Positions 17,576 to 27,799 of a stretch of DNA of 64,000 bases are shown one piece after another. Origin of the DNA: Vibrio mediterranei (lineage in GTDB: Bacteria; Pseudomonadota; Gammaproteobacteria; Enterobacterales; Vibrionaceae); NCBI RefSeq assembly GCF_900088415.1, contig NZ_FLLQ01000002.1, forward strand, positions 682,001 through 746,000. Direction: 5' to 3'. The position numbers and the translations under genes are program-made. Position 1 is the first letter of the stretch. Each line of letters starts with the position of its first letter. Below the pieces are notes generated by a model. The model searched no databases. It was not told where the DNA came from and saw only the letters and a program-made list of their open reading frames with translations.

Positions 17576-18208
17576 TTACTCCTTCGCTTCTACTTGTTCT
17601 GGCTTAAAGATACGAATTGCCCAAATCATAAAGCCGATTAGGAAGAACGCTGAAGGTGCTAGAAGCATCATACCGTTTGGCTGATACCAACCACCGTTAC
17701 TTACTAGTGGTAGAACTTCCAAACCAAACAGCTTACCAGAACCAAGAAGTTCACGGAAAAACGCAACTGTTAACAATACGAAACCGTAACCTAGGCCGTT
17801 ACCAATACCATCGATGAATGACGGTAGTGGCTCAGATTTCATTGCAAATGCCTCTGCACGACCCATTACGATACAGTTAGTAATGATCAAGCTTACGAAA
17901 ACTGAAAGCTGTTTTGAAATATCATAAAGATACGCTTTCAAAACTTGGTCAACCACGATTACCAATGATGCGATAATCGCCATTTGTACGATGATACGCA
18001 CACTGTTTGGCATGTGGTTACGAATAAGAGAAACGAATAAGTTAGACAGAGCAGTTACAAAAATAACCGCGATCGTCATAACAAATGCTGTCTCTAGTTT
18101 GGTGGTCACTGCCAATGCAGAACAAACACCAAGAACCTGTAACGCAATCGGGTTGTTATCCAACACCGGTGCGAGCAAGCTCTTCTTCATTTCTTTAGCA
18201 TCAGACAT
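17576..18208 (-). CDS. nqrD: Na+-NQR subunit D
   Basis: Integral membrane subunit of 210 residues, homologous to NqrE. The two paired cysteine sites are seen in [12 protein letters not shown] and [16 protein letters not shown]. Together with NqrE it forms the sodium-linked electron path. The start overlaps the nqrC stop by one base, giving translational coupling. Confidence 0.97.
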   Translation of the reverse strand: MSDAKEMKKSLLAPVLDNNPIALQVLGVCSALAVTTKLETAFVMTIAVIFVTALSNLFVSLIRNHMPNSVRIIVQMAIIASLVIVVDQVLKAYLYDISKQLSVFVSLIITNCIVMGRAEAFAMKSEPLPSFIDGIGNGLGYGFVLLTVAFFRELLGSGKLFGLEVLPLVSNGGWYQPNGMMLLAPSAFFLIGFMIWAIRIFKPEQVEAKE

Positions 18209-18975
18209 TAGTTTAGACCTCCGTCACGAACGTTTGCTAGGAATGGACCAAAGCCCATATTGCCCAACCAGAAGTCGAAAGTACCTTGAACGCCGTTAGC
18301 TGTCAGTGTTGCACCAGATAGGCCATCAACACCGTGCTCAGAACCTTCAGGAGCACCACCTTTCACGATCTTAATCGCTGGCTTGAAGTTATCATCATAA
18401 AGCTTCTTGCCAACAAACTGAGCGCGCCAAGTTGGGTTTTCAACTTCACCGCCTAATCCTGGGGTTTCACCTTGTTCATAGTAAGTAATACCGTTAACAG
18501 TATTACCATCAGTTTGAACTGCTACGAACGCATACATCATAGACCATAGACCATTACCGTGAACTGGTAGAATTACGCTTGTCACTTTGTCGTCTTGCTT
18601 AACTAAGTACACAGTACCGATGTTTGCACGACGTAGGATCTTAGCTTTGTCTTCATCAGCAGTTAGACGAATAGACTCAGCTGGGTCTTTAGCTGCACGA
18701 CGCTGATCGTAAGTTTCTGCGTCACCTTCAACAAATTTACCAGTGTTGAAATCAACCAAACGAGGTTCGATGTACTCATGGTAAAGGTCTGCAACAGAAC
18801 CTTCAGCTTTGATGCCAGCTACTTCAACAATCTTTGACTGTTTATCTAGCTTAGCGTTAGCAACTTGTTTGTCTTTTAGAAAAACGGCTGCGGTCGATAC
18901 AACGATTGAGCACACTAAGCTCAACGCGATAACAACAAACAGCGTCTTTTTAATGCTATCGTTATTACTTGCCAT
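18208..18975 (-). CDS. nqrC: Na+-NQR subunit C
   Basis: Membrane-anchored periplasmic flavoprotein of 255 residues. After one N-terminal helix (about 11-31) comes the FMN-binding domain, with DGLSGATLT at 217-225. T225 is the threonine expected to carry phosphoester-linked FMN attached by ApbE. It overlaps nqrB by 11 bases. Confidence 0.98.
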   Translation of the reverse strand: MASNNDSIKKTLFVVIALSLVCSIVVSTAAVFLKDKQVANAKLDKQSKIVEVAGIKAEGSVADLYHEYIEPRLVDFNTGKFVEGDAETYDQRRAAKDPAESIRLTADEDKAKILRRANIGTVYLVKQDDKVTSVILPVHGNGLWSMMYAFVAVQTDGNTVNGITYYEQGETPGLGGEVENPTWRAQFVGKKLYDDNFKPAIKIVKGGAPEGSEHGVDGLSGATLTANGVQGTFDFWLGNMGFGPFLANVRDGGLN

Positions 18976-20206
18976 AGCGTGCTTCTCTCCGTTTAACGTT
19001 CTTCTCGATCACAAAGTGGTCGAATAGCGGTGCGAACAAGTTAGCAAATAGAATTGCTAGCATCATACCTTCTGGGTATGCAGGGTTCACAACACGGATC
19101 ATGACACACATAGCGCCAATCAAAATACCGTAAGCCCACTTACCTTTATTAGTGAACGAAGCCGATACTGGATCCGTTGCCATAAAGAACATACCGAATG
19201 CGAAACCACCTAGCACTAGGTGCCAATGCCAAGGCATTGCAAACATTGCATTAGTATCTGAGCCAACAACGTTGAATAGCGTCGCCACAGCAACCATACC
19301 AACCATAACACCTGCGATAATGCGCCATGAAGCAATGCCCATGTAAACAATCATCGCTGCACCGATCATAAGTGCAAGTGTCGATACTTCACCAATTGAG
19401 CCAGGGATGTTACCAATGAACGCGTCCATCCAAGTGATCGTTTGACCAGTAATGTTGTTGATAAGTGCGCCTTCGCCGCCTTGTGCCCATTGGCTTAGAG
19501 CCGTCGCGCCAGAGAAGCCATCTGCTGCAACCCATACCACGTCACCCGAGATTTGTGCTGGGTACGCAAAGAATAGGAAAGCACGACCAGCTAGAGCTGG
19601 GTTAAGGAAGTTACGGCCTGTACCACCAAAGATCTCTTTTGCTACAACAACACCGAAGGTAATACCTAGGGCTGCTTGCCAAAGAGGAAGAGTTGGTGGA
19701 ACAATCAGTGCGAACAGAATAGAAGTTACAAAGAAACCTTCGTTAACTTCGTGCTTGCGCACCATACAGAACAAGACTTCCCAGAAACCACCAACAATGA
19801 ATACTGTCGCGTAGATTGGTAGGAAGTAAGTTGCACCAAGTAGCATCTTACTGCCCCAACCCGCATCAGTCCCTAGCGTTCCGCCAAGACCTTGAGTTAG
19901 CCAGTAGTGCCAGTTGCCATCGATAACGCCCGCAAGCTCAGCGCCAGCGTAAAGATGGTTAAGTGCCATAATTGCTTGGTTACCCGCATTGTACATACCC
20001 CAGAACATTGCTGGGAATACTGCGAACCAAACCATGATCATGATGCGTTTTAGGTCAACGCTATCACGGACATGCGAGCTGCGCTTCGTGACCAGACCTG
20101 GCGTGTAGAATAGCGTTGCCGCTGCTTCGTACAGTGCAAACCACTTTTCATGTTTGCCGCCTGGTTCGAAATGATGCTCGATATCCTCGATGAATTTCTT
20201 AAGCAT
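18965..20206 (-). CDS. nqrB: Na+-NQR subunit B
   Basis: Large membrane subunit (413 residues, about ten helices) with covalent FMN and riboflavin, in the sodium path. The flavinylation motif SGAT lies at 232-235 ([12 protein letters not shown]), so T235 is the FMN site. [17 protein letters not shown] is a further signature. It starts 3 bases after nqrA. Confidence 0.98.
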   Translation of the reverse strand: MLKKFIEDIEHHFEPGGKHEKWFALYEAAATLFYTPGLVTKRSSHVRDSVDLKRIMIMVWFAVFPAMFWGMYNAGNQAIMALNHLYAGAELAGVIDGNWHYWLTQGLGGTLGTDAGWGSKMLLGATYFLPIYATVFIVGGFWEVLFCMVRKHEVNEGFFVTSILFALIVPPTLPLWQAALGITFGVVVAKEIFGGTGRNFLNPALAGRAFLFFAYPAQISGDVVWVAADGFSGATALSQWAQGGEGALINNITGQTITWMDAFIGNIPGSIGEVSTLALMIGAAMIVYMGIASWRIIAGVMVGMVAVATLFNVVGSDTNAMFAMPWHWHLVLGGFAFGMFFMATDPVSASFTNKGKWAYGILIGAMCVMIRVVNPAYPEGMMLAILFANLFAPLFDHFVIEKNVKRREARYGK

Positions 20207-20209
20207 GGA

Positions 20210-21550
20210 TTACCCTTCCTTCTCAATATTGTCTAGGCACTCACGGAGGAGTTGACCATATTCGTACTTACCTGGACAAACAAAGGTGCATAGCGCCAAA
20301 TCTTCTTCATCTAGTTCAAGAGCACCAAGACGCTGAGCGCTGTCCTGATCACCTGCACATAGATCACGAAGTAATAACGTTGGCTCCATATCTAAAGGCA
20401 TTACTTTCTCGTAGTTGCCGATTGGAACCATTGCACGATCACTACCGTTAGTCGTAGTTGTCATGTTGAACAACTGACCTTTGAATAGGTGACCTAGGAA
20501 CGAACGAGTAATTGAGAACTTGTTCTTACCTGGTGTTGCCCAACCAAACAGTTCTTTATCACGACCTTCGCGCAATACAGAAACTTGTTGATGGTAACGA
20601 CCTAGATAAGCGTGTGGACCAGAAGCTTGAGTACCAGACAGTACTGAACCAGAAATGATTCGTACTTCACCAGGCATCAACTCGTTGTTAGTCACATCAT
20701 CTAGGCTTGCACCTAGTTGAGTTCTGACTAAACGAGGGTTATTAACTACTGGACCAGCAAGTGAAATCACACGATCTGTATAGATTTCGCCAGTGGTGAA
20801 GAGCTTACCGAATGCAATCACATCTTGATAATTAATGCTCCAAGCAACGTTATTCACGCTAACTGGATATAGGAAATGCATGTGAGTGCCAACAAGACCA
20901 GCAGGGTGTGGACCATTGAAAACATGCTCTTCGACATTGGATTGATTTGAGCGAGGTAGACTCGTTCCTTTTTTGCAGACGTAAACTTTGCCTTCTGTCA
21001 ATTTAGACAGAATATCAAGACCTGCAACGAACGCTTCTTTTTGCTCATTGATAACCAATTCAGGCTCAGCCGCAAGTGGATTAGTATCCATTGCAGTTAC
21101 GAAAATCGCTTGAGTCGTTGAATCGATCGCCGGTACCTTGCTAAACGGACGAGTACGCAACGCAGTCCACATACCTGATTCAACCAGTTGAGTTTTGATC
21201 ACTTCGCGATCAAGACCTGCTAGTTGGTCAGCTGTGTAGCTATCGAAAGTAACTTGCTCGTCACCTGCCACTTCAATCACAACAGATTGTAGGACACGCT
21301 TCGCGCCACGGTTAACTTCAATAACCTTACCGCTTGCTGGAGAAGTGAACTTAACACCAGGGTTCTTTTTATCTTCAAAAAGAACCTGACCTTTTTTCAC
21401 TTCATCACCCACGCGAGCATGCATTGTTGGACGCATACCCACGTACTCTTCGCCAAGCAAGGCGACTTTAGTGATGGACTTACCATCATTAATCACCTGG
21501 GATGGAGTTCCTGCGATAGGAAGATCCAAGCCCTTCTTTATTGTAATCAT
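20210..21550 (-). CDS. nqrA: Na+-NQR subunit A
   Basis: Cytoplasmic subunit that takes part in quinone reduction. The 446 residues begin [16 protein letters not shown], the family N-terminus. An in-frame GTG four codons earlier exists, but the ATG gives the conserved N-terminus. Neither start has a strong ribosome site. First gene of the operon, preceded by about 500 bases of non-coding leader that may regulate it. Confidence 0.97.
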   Translation of the reverse strand: MITIKKGLDLPIAGTPSQVINDGKSITKVALLGEEYVGMRPTMHARVGDEVKKGQVLFEDKKNPGVKFTSPASGKVIEVNRGAKRVLQSVVIEVAGDEQVTFDSYTADQLAGLDREVIKTQLVESGMWTALRTRPFSKVPAIDSTTQAIFVTAMDTNPLAAEPELVINEQKEAFVAGLDILSKLTEGKVYVCKKGTSLPRSNQSNVEEHVFNGPHPAGLVGTHMHFLYPVSVNNVAWSINYQDVIAFGKLFTTGEIYTDRVISLAGPVVNNPRLVRTQLGASLDDVTNNELMPGEVRIISGSVLSGTQASGPHAYLGRYHQQVSVLREGRDKELFGWATPGKNKFSITRSFLGHLFKGQLFNMTTTTNGSDRAMVPIGNYEKVMPLDMEPTLLLRDLCAGDQDSAQRLGALELDEEDLALCTFVCPGKYEYGQLLRECLDNIEKEG

Positions 21551-21683
21551 ACGCACTTGCACTACTTTTATCGGGAAAAAGATTCTTTAAAATTGCGTAA
21601 CATATAGACACGACATTGAGTGTCTAACCTTGGTTTTACTAGCACCAAGGCAGCAACATCACTTTAACAATCTCGTCATAGAA

Positions 21684-21740
21684 TCACTGCGAGATTTTTC
21701 TGGTGCGGTAGTTTAGCATCATTTGCAAAGGGGATGCCAT
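21684..21740 (-). CDS. candidate 18-codon upstream frame in the nqr leader
   Basis: ATG with AGGGA 6 bases upstream, reading MASPLQMMLNYRTRKISQ and stop. Its first codons overlap one hairpin and its last codons the next, as in leader peptides. It may equally be chance; there is no support beyond the ribosome site and position. Confidence 0.25.
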   Translation of the reverse strand: MASPLQMMLNYRTRKISQ

Positions 21741-21933
21741 GATGAATCCCTGTAAAGGGGTCATTATTTCGAAACTTTTGCTATCTCTAGGGTTGTGAAT
21801 ATGTATAACTTTGACCAATCGCACAAAGTCTTATTAACCCTTTTGAAAATAAGCGATTGCTCCATTCATATCCTGAAACATTCCTCATTAACAAAAACAC
21901 ATAACATTATATGTTGACACGCTGTTAATGAAT

Positions 21934-21949
21934 TACCACCAAAGTGGTA
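21934..21949. repeat. perfect 16-base inverted repeat
   Basis: TACCAC-CAAA-GTGGTA, between bolA and the nqr leader. Could be an operator half-site pair or a small hairpin; the protein is unknown. Confidence 0.4.
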
Positions 21950-22055
21950 GCAACTCCATCAAACACTTACGTAAAAATAACTGAGGTTTATTGTTGACGC
22001 GTGTGATTGTTACCGAAACGCTATGACCTGCACCAAAACTAGAAAGAGTATAGAG

Positions 22056-22364
22056 CTATTTACCGCCGCCTGCGCAATTAGGGCTGTCTGGGGCAAGTTG
22101 ATTCTCTTTTGTCCACTCTTCTGGTGTATAAGTATGGATTGCTAAGGCATGAACAGGACCTGCCAATTCATCTGCTAAGACCGTGTTGACTTTACGGTGC
22201 CTTGCAATAAGACGCTCGCCATTAAAGCTATCGCTGACAACAATTACTTTAAAATGACTCTCCGAACCTGGAGGGACATTATGCATATTGCTTTCGTTGC
22301 GAACATCTAAGAATGTGGGGTTGAAAGTCTGATGGAGCTTTTGCTCGATGGTTTGTTGAATCAT
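22056..22364 (-). CDS. bolA: BolA family protein
   Basis: 102-residue BolA: stress-linked protein that partners monothiol glutaredoxins in iron-sulfur handling and, in E. coli, affects cell shape and motility genes. [14 protein letters not shown] and [13 protein letters not shown], with the H-x-K helix-turn-helix-like motif, plus [13 protein letters not shown], are family hallmarks. A C-terminal Cys lies in [15 protein letters not shown] precedes the ATG. yajG and ampG lie nearby as in E. coli. Confidence 0.96.
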   Translation of the reverse strand: MIQQTIEQKLHQTFNPTFLDVRNESNMHNVPPGSESHFKVIVVSDSFNGERLIARHRKVNTVLADELAGPVHALAIHTYTPEEWTKENQLAPDSPNCAGGGK

Positions 22365-22515
22365 CTTACTTCCTTGGGCTGTAACTATTTATTTTTATTT
22401 AGACGGTAAAGTATATACTTTACTTAATCAAGAATCTTCCCTTAAATCATATTCGCCTTGGCGAAAGTTCCGAGATTTTGTCAAAATACAACCATTGTCA
22501 CCAAATCACAGCATT

Positions 22516-23646
22516 ATGAAGACTGAATTAAACCTATTTGAGCGCTCATATTCACTATTTCGTTTCCCTAAACTCAACAATGAACAACTTCAAGCTTGGG
22601 ATGCTGGAGACGAATACCTGATTCAACATTTTGAAGAGCTAAAAATACCCACCGGATCTAATATACTGATTCTTAACGACAGTTTTGGTGCCTTAAGTTG
22701 CTGGTTTTCAGAACAGCATCAGGTGACTACAATCAGTGATTCTTTTATTTCTCATCAGGGCATTAAGCATAATTTAGCGCTTAACCATTGCAAGCCCATC
22801 GATCTTCGTGCCTCAACCGATGAATGGCCGCAACAGGTAGATATCGTGTTGATGCAGATTCCCCGCAACAATCGTTACTTGACATGGCAGCTCAACCAAG
22901 TCGCCTTAAAGTACAAAGATAACTGCTCGATCATTGCCGTAAACAAAGCAAAAGAGATCCATAGTTCTACTCTTAAGATTTTTGAAAAATATGCGGGACA
23001 CACCACAACTTCACTCGCTTGGAAAAAGCATCGTTTGGTGTTTTCAGAGCTGAACAGCGCACATCAAGAGAGTATTGACCCTTATACCACTTGGCCAGTA
23101 GCAGAGCATAAATTGGTACTTTCTAACTTACCAAATGTGTACTCGGGGGAAAGTCTTGATTTGGGTGCTCGGTTTATCCTAGAACATCTTAAGAGCGACA
23201 CCAAATATCAAGACATCGTCGATTTGGGCTGCGGTAATGGCGTATTAACACTGAAGCTAAAACAACTCAACCCTCAAGCAAAAATCACGGCTATCGACGA
23301 AAGCTTTATGGCCGTGAAGTCAGCTCATCACAACCTAACTTTAAACAACCTAGCGCTAGATGGTTGTGAATTTGTGGCAAATAATTGCTTAGACGGCTTC
23401 CAAGCAGACAGTCAAGATTTGGTGGTTTGCAACCCTCCTTTCCATCAACAACAAGCGGTGACCGATCACATTGCGTGGCAAATGTTCTGTGATGCTAAGC
23501 AAGTTCTTCGAGATACAGGGGAGTTAATGGTTATCGGCAATCGCCATCTAGGCTACGATAAAAAACTGGCGCGACTCTTTGGCAAACACAATGTAAAACT
23601 TGTCGCATCTAACGCCAAATTTGTTATTTTACAGGCAACTAAGTAA
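22516..23646 (+). CDS. rlmG: 23S rRNA (guanine-1835-N2) methyltransferase
   Basis: SAM-dependent methylase of helix 67 of 23S rRNA. It has the tandem Rossmann layout of RlmG/RsmC: a degenerate N-terminal copy (about 1-180) and an active C-terminal copy with SAM loop IVDLGCGNGVLTLK and catalytic NPPFHQ. I chose the ATG giving MKTELNLFERSY (376 residues); a TTG 7 codons upstream is possible. There is no strong ribosome site before either. Confidence 0.92.
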   Translation: MKTELNLFERSYSLFRFPKLNNEQLQAWDAGDEYLIQHFEELKIPTGSNILILNDSFGALSCWFSEQHQVTTISDSFISHQGIKHNLALNHCKPIDLRASTDEWPQQVDIVLMQIPRNNRYLTWQLNQVALKYKDNCSIIAVNKAKEIHSSTLKIFEKYAGHTTTSLAWKKHRLVFSELNSAHQESIDPYTTWPVAEHKLVLSNLPNVYSGESLDLGARFILEHLKSDTKYQDIVDLGCGNGVLTLKLKQLNPQAKITAIDESFMAVKSAHHNLTLNNLALDGCEFVANNCLDGFQADSQDLVVCNPPFHQQQAVTDHIAWQMFCDAKQVLRDTGELMVIGNRHLGYDKKLARLFGKHNVKLVASNAKFVILQATK

Positions 23647-23772
23647 AGTTTGAGTCATTGTTGCTGCTAATAGTCATATAGCTTAACAATAATCGGATAA
23701 TATTCATCATGAGGTCCAAGCGGACTTCATAACTTTACTCGTCATTTTGAAGAGTGTGAAAAGGAATAATCA

Positions 23773-24342
23773 ATGAAAAAGCTCGTTCTGGCTGCTTCAG
23801 TCGTTTTACTTGCTGCATGTGCAAGTCCTCAAAAAGAACAGATTAATTTTGCGCCAACCGCAGCAACCAGCGCTGCCAAGATCGTTGAAGGTAAGGCGAT
23901 GTCCATCTCCAGCCAAGATGTACGTACTGCGCAATACGTAGCTTTACTGGATAACGGTCGAGCAAACATCACCCCTGTACATACTCGACAAAATGTTCGC
24001 ATTGGTATCGAGAACGCCCTAGTTAACCAATTCTCTTCAGAAGGTTATCAGGTAACCGTAAACAGTAAGAACACACTAAAAGTTGAAATCCAAGAAGCAT
24101 TAGTCTCGGTCAAGCATACCGTGATGGAGAATGACATGAACGCGACAGTCATTCTTGAGCTGACGGCGGAAAATGAACAAGGTAAATTGGTGAAAACCTA
24201 CACAGGGACAGCAAAGCGTTCTGGATTAATGAGTGCTTCTAACGAAGAGATCGAAACCGTACTTAATGACACCGTAAACCTTGTTTTAAAAGAAATTGCT
24301 AACGATACTGAGCTACAAGATTACATGAAGGAACGTTTCTAA
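23773..24342 (+). CDS. yajG: YajG family lipoprotein
   Basis: Outer-membrane lipoprotein of 189 residues with signal peptide and lipobox LLAAC (Cys16). The mature part is a single alpha/beta domain as in YajG. Function is unknown. AAAAGGAA precedes the ATG. Its stop overlaps the start of the next gene (TAATG), so the cyclophilin is coupled to it, and ampG follows, as in the E. coli yajG-ampG pair. Confidence 0.92.
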   Translation: MKKLVLAASVVLLAACASPQKEQINFAPTAATSAAKIVEGKAMSISSQDVRTAQYVALLDNGRANITPVHTRQNVRIGIENALVNQFSSEGYQVTVNSKNTLKVEIQEALVSVKHTVMENDMNATVILELTAENEQGKLVKTYTGTAKRSGLMSASNEEIETVLNDTVNLVLKEIANDTELQDYMKERF

Positions 24343-24887
24343 TGATGAAAACACTTGTCGCCTCTCTAGCACTGATCGCTACTAGCGTTTTTGCAGGACC
24401 AAAAGTAGAAGTCGAAACAAATTTGGGCTCATTCACCGTAGAGTTGAACCAAGAGAAAGCACCTATCACGGTAGAAAACTTCTTAACCTATGTTGAAGAT
24501 GGCAGTTACGTAAATAGTCAATTTCACCGCGTAATTCCGGGATTTATGGCACAAGGTGGTGGTTTTGATAGCAAGTTTAACCGCTTACCGGTTAACGCCC
24601 CAATCAAAAATGAAGCTTCAAACGGACTGGATAATGACGCGGCAACCATTGCCATGGCTAGAACCCAAGATCCAAACTCTGCAACACGTCAGTTCTTTAT
24701 TAACTTCGTTGATAATGACTTCTTGAATTACAGCGTGACGAACCCAGGTTATGCTGTGTTTGGTCAAGTTATTGAAGGCTTTGATGTAGTTCAAAAAATG
24801 GCGCAGAAACCAACCCGTAGCGTTCGTGGTATGCGAGATGTTCCAATGGAGCCAATCGTCATTACTAAAATGGAAATTATTCAGTAA
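24342..24887 (+). CDS. secreted cyclophilin-type peptidyl-prolyl isomerase
   Basis: 181 residues with a cleavable signal peptide (about 1-18, cut after VFA), so periplasmic like PpiA. The cyclophilin core shows QFHRVIPGFMAQGG with the catalytic Arg, then TIAMARTQDPNSATRQFFIN and NPGYAVFGQVIEG. It folds or refolds exported proteins at proline bonds. It sits between yajG and ampG, and its start codon overlaps the yajG stop. Two ATG codons stand in tandem; either may start translation. Confidence 0.94.
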   Translation: MMKTLVASLALIATSVFAGPKVEVETNLGSFTVELNQEKAPITVENFLTYVEDGSYVNSQFHRVIPGFMAQGGGFDSKFNRLPVNAPIKNEASNGLDNDAATIAMARTQDPNSATRQFFINFVDNDFLNYSVTNPGYAVFGQVIEGFDVVQKMAQKPTRSVRGMRDVPMEPIVITKMEIIQ

Positions 24888-24999
24888 CTTAGCATTAAAA
24901 AGTTGATTCAATATTGATAGTCAACTAAACCCATAGCTTGATAGCATAGTTCGTCATTTGAACTGGCTATCAACATTTTGGGATAAAGGGAGCGCAATT

Positions 25000-26379
25000 G
25001 TGGAACAAAAAATGACGTGGTTAGACACGGTCAAAAGCTATTGGGACAAACGACTGCTTTGGGTCTTTATGTTGGGATGCTCAAGTGGCTTTCCATGGGT
25101 TCTGATTGGCTCTAATATGTCTGGATGGCTAAAAGATGCAGGTTTAACTCGTGCTGCCATCGGATATTTTGGTTCTGTTTTTGCTGTCTATGCCATCAAC
25201 TTTTTGTGGGCTCCATTAGTCGATAGGGTAAAATTGCCCGTCCTGCACTCAGCCCTCGGTCAACGTCGTAGTTGGATATTCTTGTGTCAGAGCTTCATTC
25301 TGGTTGCTACCTTATTTATTGCAGGTGTTAACCCCGCCAATGATTTGATGTTTACGTCAATGCTCGCTTTGTGTATCGCAATTTCATCAGCGACACAAGA
25401 TATTGCTATCGATGCATTTCGTATCGACACCTTCCCGAAATCTGAGTCGAACAAGCTACCCCAAGCATCAGCTATGGCTGTGATTGGTTGGTGGACAGGC
25501 TACTCGTTACCTGGCTACCTGGCGTTTATCAATGCCGACTCAATGGGATGGAATGGCGTCTACTACGGCATGGCCGGTATCGTTGCTATTTTGATGCTAT
25601 TTACTCTTCTCGTAGGAGAGCCAACAACCGCAAGGGATAAATTGCAAGCTGAAGCCGAGAAGCGCCATGAGAAAGTGGTTGGCAACCCAGTAATTAGCTG
25701 GCTATCAGTTACTGTTATTGAACCTTTTCTCGACTTCTTTCGCCGTAATGGTGTTCAGGTCGCGATTACCCTACTGTTGTTTGTTTTCTTGTTTAAGATC
25801 GGCGAAGCCTTCTTAGGCAGAATGTCAATTCCGTTCTACAAAGAGATCGGTTTTAGTAACGAGCAAATTGGCTACTATTCCAAACTCATTGGCTGGGGCG
25901 CAACCATCTTATTTACACTATTGGGCAGCATGTTCAACGTGCGTTTTGGTATTGTAAAAGGGTTGATGATTGGCGGTATCGCGATGAGTGCCAGTAATTT
26001 GATGTTTGCATGGATCGCGAAGGTTGGTCCGACTGAGCACCTGTTCTTAGCAACCATTTTAGTGGACAACTTTACTACCGCCTTCTCCACTGTTGCCTTC
26101 GTTTCGTTCCTTACCGTACTAACGGGACAGGCTTTCTCGGCGACACAATACGCCCTATTGGCCTCTTTGGGTAACTTCGGTAGAACTACCTTGGCTTCAT
26201 TTAGTGGGGAATTGGTTGATGCGCTAAATGACTGGGCCCTATTCTTTGTCATTACATCGCTAATGGTTATTCCCAGTCTTATTATGCTGTATTCATTAAG
26301 GCACTATTTTGCCGACCTCTTGGATAAAGCACGCGAAAGAGACCGACAAGAAATCAAAGAAGATAAGTTAGCTGAATAG
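25000..26379 (+). CDS. ampG: AmpG muropeptide permease (MFS)
   Basis: Inner-membrane transporter that brings GlcNAc-anhydroMurNAc peptides back to the cytosol for murein recycling; this supply also sets AmpR signalling where present. It has 459 residues and 12 or more membrane segments. GCSSGFPWVLIGSNMSGWLKDAGLTRA and SSATQDIAIDAFRID are AmpG signatures (each quoted only in part here by region). I start at GTG 25000 because AAAGGGAG lies 7 bases before it; the TTG 14 codons earlier lacks such a site. A terminator follows. Confidence 0.94.
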   Translation: MEQKMTWLDTVKSYWDKRLLWVFMLGCSSGFPWVLIGSNMSGWLKDAGLTRAAIGYFGSVFAVYAINFLWAPLVDRVKLPVLHSALGQRRSWIFLCQSFILVATLFIAGVNPANDLMFTSMLALCIAISSATQDIAIDAFRIDTFPKSESNKLPQASAMAVIGWWTGYSLPGYLAFINADSMGWNGVYYGMAGIVAILMLFTLLVGEPTTARDKLQAEAEKRHEKVVGNPVISWLSVTVIEPFLDFFRRNGVQVAITLLLFVFLFKIGEAFLGRMSIPFYKEIGFSNEQIGYYSKLIGWGATILFTLLGSMFNVRFGIVKGLMIGGIAMSASNLMFAWIAKVGPTEHLFLATILVDNFTTAFSTVAFVSFLTVLTGQAFSATQYALLASLGNFGRTTLASFSGELVDALNDWALFFVITSLMVIPSLIMLYSLRHYFADLLDKARERDRQEIKEDKLAE

Positions 26380-26389
26380 TTGAAATAAA

Positions 26390-26420
26390 AAAGAGCCTCA
26401 AATTTACGTTGAGGCTCTTT
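26390..26420. terminator. bidirectional terminator between ampG and chrR
   Basis: AAAGAGCCTCA/TGAGGCTCTTT with A/T runs on both sides; convergent genes. Confidence 0.88.
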
Positions 26421-26447
26421 CCTTTGCGATATGACCCTATCTTGCAC

Positions 26448-27128
26448 CTAAGGATACATCCCCTTCCCAAACATATTAAATACTCTTGCTACGCCTTGGG
26501 TAAAGATCATTGGCTCGGTTAGGATCGACAGGCACAAACAATCTTGTCCTTCAACGGTCTGAGGCGCATGTTTAGTTTCTCCGTCTTCACGAATGAAATC
26601 ACCAACATGATATTCGCCGTTTTCATCTTTAAAACTACCGTGTAATACAAGTGTTGATTCAAACCCTTTGTGGGTGTGCTGGGGTACCTGAACGCCTTGG
26701 TTGATGTAGAGTAGGCTTACCCTACATTCCTCATCAACATCAATTGTTGAAGTAAACACCTTGCCGCCATAACTCCGCCATTCACTCATCCTTTCTACGA
26801 GAGGAGCTATCGTCGCCGGAACAATAAACTCTTTGCCATCTACCTGAACCTTGCCGGGTTTTCTCGCCTTGGGTTTAGAATAGTCAGCGTCAAGGGTCAT
26901 TATATCGTCAAGCATGTTGGAAAAAACCATCTCCAAATCTTTTGAAGATTTTTCTTCCTTCGAACTTAAAAGCATCATAGCTTCGCCTGCTTCTGCTTCA
27001 AATTTCATCACTTTGGAGCGACATTCTGAGCAAGTCTCAATGTGAGAGGCGATTGCTGCACCGTGCGCAGAATCTATCTCACCCGTCGCATAAAGCTTTA
27101 ATAATTCTGAACTAGGGTGATGACTCAT
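26448..27128 (-). CDS. chrR: ChrR-type zinc anti-sigma factor with cupin domain
   Basis: Anti-sigma factor that holds its ECF sigma factor until singlet oxygen or a related stress breaks the complex. The N-terminal zinc domain has H4, H29, C33 and C36 (HIETCSEC), the same spacing as Rhodobacter ChrR. The C-terminal cupin-like domain has HTHKGFE and a later His (KHAPQ), matching its second metal site. The 226 residues fit the family. It lies one base after the sigma factor gene, and the pair should be co-translated. Confidence 0.93.
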   Translation of the reverse strand: MSHHPSSELLKLYATGEIDSAHGAAIASHIETCSECRSKVMKFEAEAGEAMMLLSSKEEKSSKDLEMVFSNMLDDIMTLDADYSKPKARKPGKVQVDGKEFIVPATIAPLVERMSEWRSYGGKVFTSTIDVDEECRVSLLYINQGVQVPQHTHKGFESTLVLHGSFKDENGEYHVGDFIREDGETKHAPQTVEGQDCLCLSILTEPMIFTQGVARVFNMFGKGMYP

Positions 27129-27129
27129 A

Positions 27130-27708
27130 TCAATTTGCCTCCATTGAATGTCGAAGTTTCTCCACTGCCAATCTCAACCGCGATTTAACAGTCCCCAACG
27201 GAATGTTGAACATTTCAGCAACTTGTTGGTGAGGTAACTCTTCCAAATAAACCGCTTGCACTACTTCCCTCTGAGCTTTGGGTAACTCATCCAAAAACCT
27301 AATTATCTGTTCTTTCAAACGATCAGTTTCCGGAGAATAGTGTTCAACAAAATCTGGTGGGCAATAGTCTGTAGGCCAGATGTCGTCAGCATGGACATGC
27401 AGCTCTTTACCCTTTTGCTTGCGGAGCATATCGAAACATAAGTTGCGCGCAATAGTGTATATCCAAGTCGACAGCGAACTTTTCGATCCATCGAATAGAT
27501 GTGCTTTTTGCCAGACCGTCGCCATGGTCTCTTGCACCATTTCGATGGCCACTTGCTCATTGCCCATGTGCTTGTAGGTAAATTGCTTCAAGCGAGGAGT
27601 GAAATAGTTAAACAGGTTGGCAAAGGCACTTTTGTCCCTTTGCTTAACCCGTTCCATACATTCTGCCCATTCTTGCTTACTAAGGGCTTGGGGACTATCT
27701 AATGTCAT
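27130..27708 (-). CDS. ECF sigma factor of the RpoE-ChrR (ECF11-like) group
   Basis: 192-residue sigma factor. Region 2 is seen in LFNYFTPRLKQFTYKHMG through STWIYTIARNLCFDMLRK, and region 4 in EELPHQQVAEMFNIPLGTVKSRLRLA. It directs polymerase to stress genes when released by the adjacent ChrR. The frame is open 36 codons further upstream, but I start at ATG 27708, which gives normal ECF length and clears the upstream gene. A candidate own promoter lies at 27753-27781. Confidence 0.92.
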   Translation of the reverse strand: MTLDSPQALSKQEWAECMERVKQRDKSAFANLFNYFTPRLKQFTYKHMGNEQVAIEMVQETMATVWQKAHLFDGSKSSLSTWIYTIARNLCFDMLRKQKGKELHVHADDIWPTDYCPPDFVEHYSPETDRLKEQIIRFLDELPKAQREVVQAVYLEELPHQQVAEMFNIPLGTVKSRLRLAVEKLRHSMEAN

Positions 27709-27752
27709 GCCTTGTATCCCTAGTTTTCCAGATGATCCAAATCTCTTCCTAT

Positions 27753-27781
27753 TTAATACGTCGAATTTACAACAACGATCA
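27753..27781 (-). promoter_or_regulatory. candidate ECF promoter before the sigma factor gene
   Basis: TGATCG, 17 bases, TATTAA on the minus strand. Similar to the TGATC-type -35 of RpoE-ChrR regulon promoters and to a second copy at 28424-28452 with the same spacing. Confidence 0.45.
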
Positions 27782-27799
27782 CTGCGGTTGAACAAATAT

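Larger units (their letters stand above)
21551..22055 (-). promoter_or_regulatory. long structured leader/promoter region of the nqr operon
   Basis: About 500 bases without a known gene. On the minus strand several hairpins follow each other: GGGAT/ATCCC (21731-21750), AATCTCG/CGAGATT (21669-21696), CCTTGG/CCAAGG (21628-21650) and AGACAC/GTGTCT (21606-21625). A candidate 18-codon frame lies at 21684-21740 and a palindrome at 21934-21949. No clean terminator for bolA is visible, so some bolA transcription may run into nqr. Confidence 0.45.

Noticed and set aside
19452..19814. 120-codon frame opposite nqrB
   Set aside because: Antisense shadow; no start signal and no family likeness.
21669..21700. 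Plus-strand terminator-like hairpin with five T in the nqr leader, hinting at a plus-strand sRNA
   Set aside because: Loop of 14 bases, no promoter or conserved stem upstream on the plus strand; better explained as part of the minus-strand leader.
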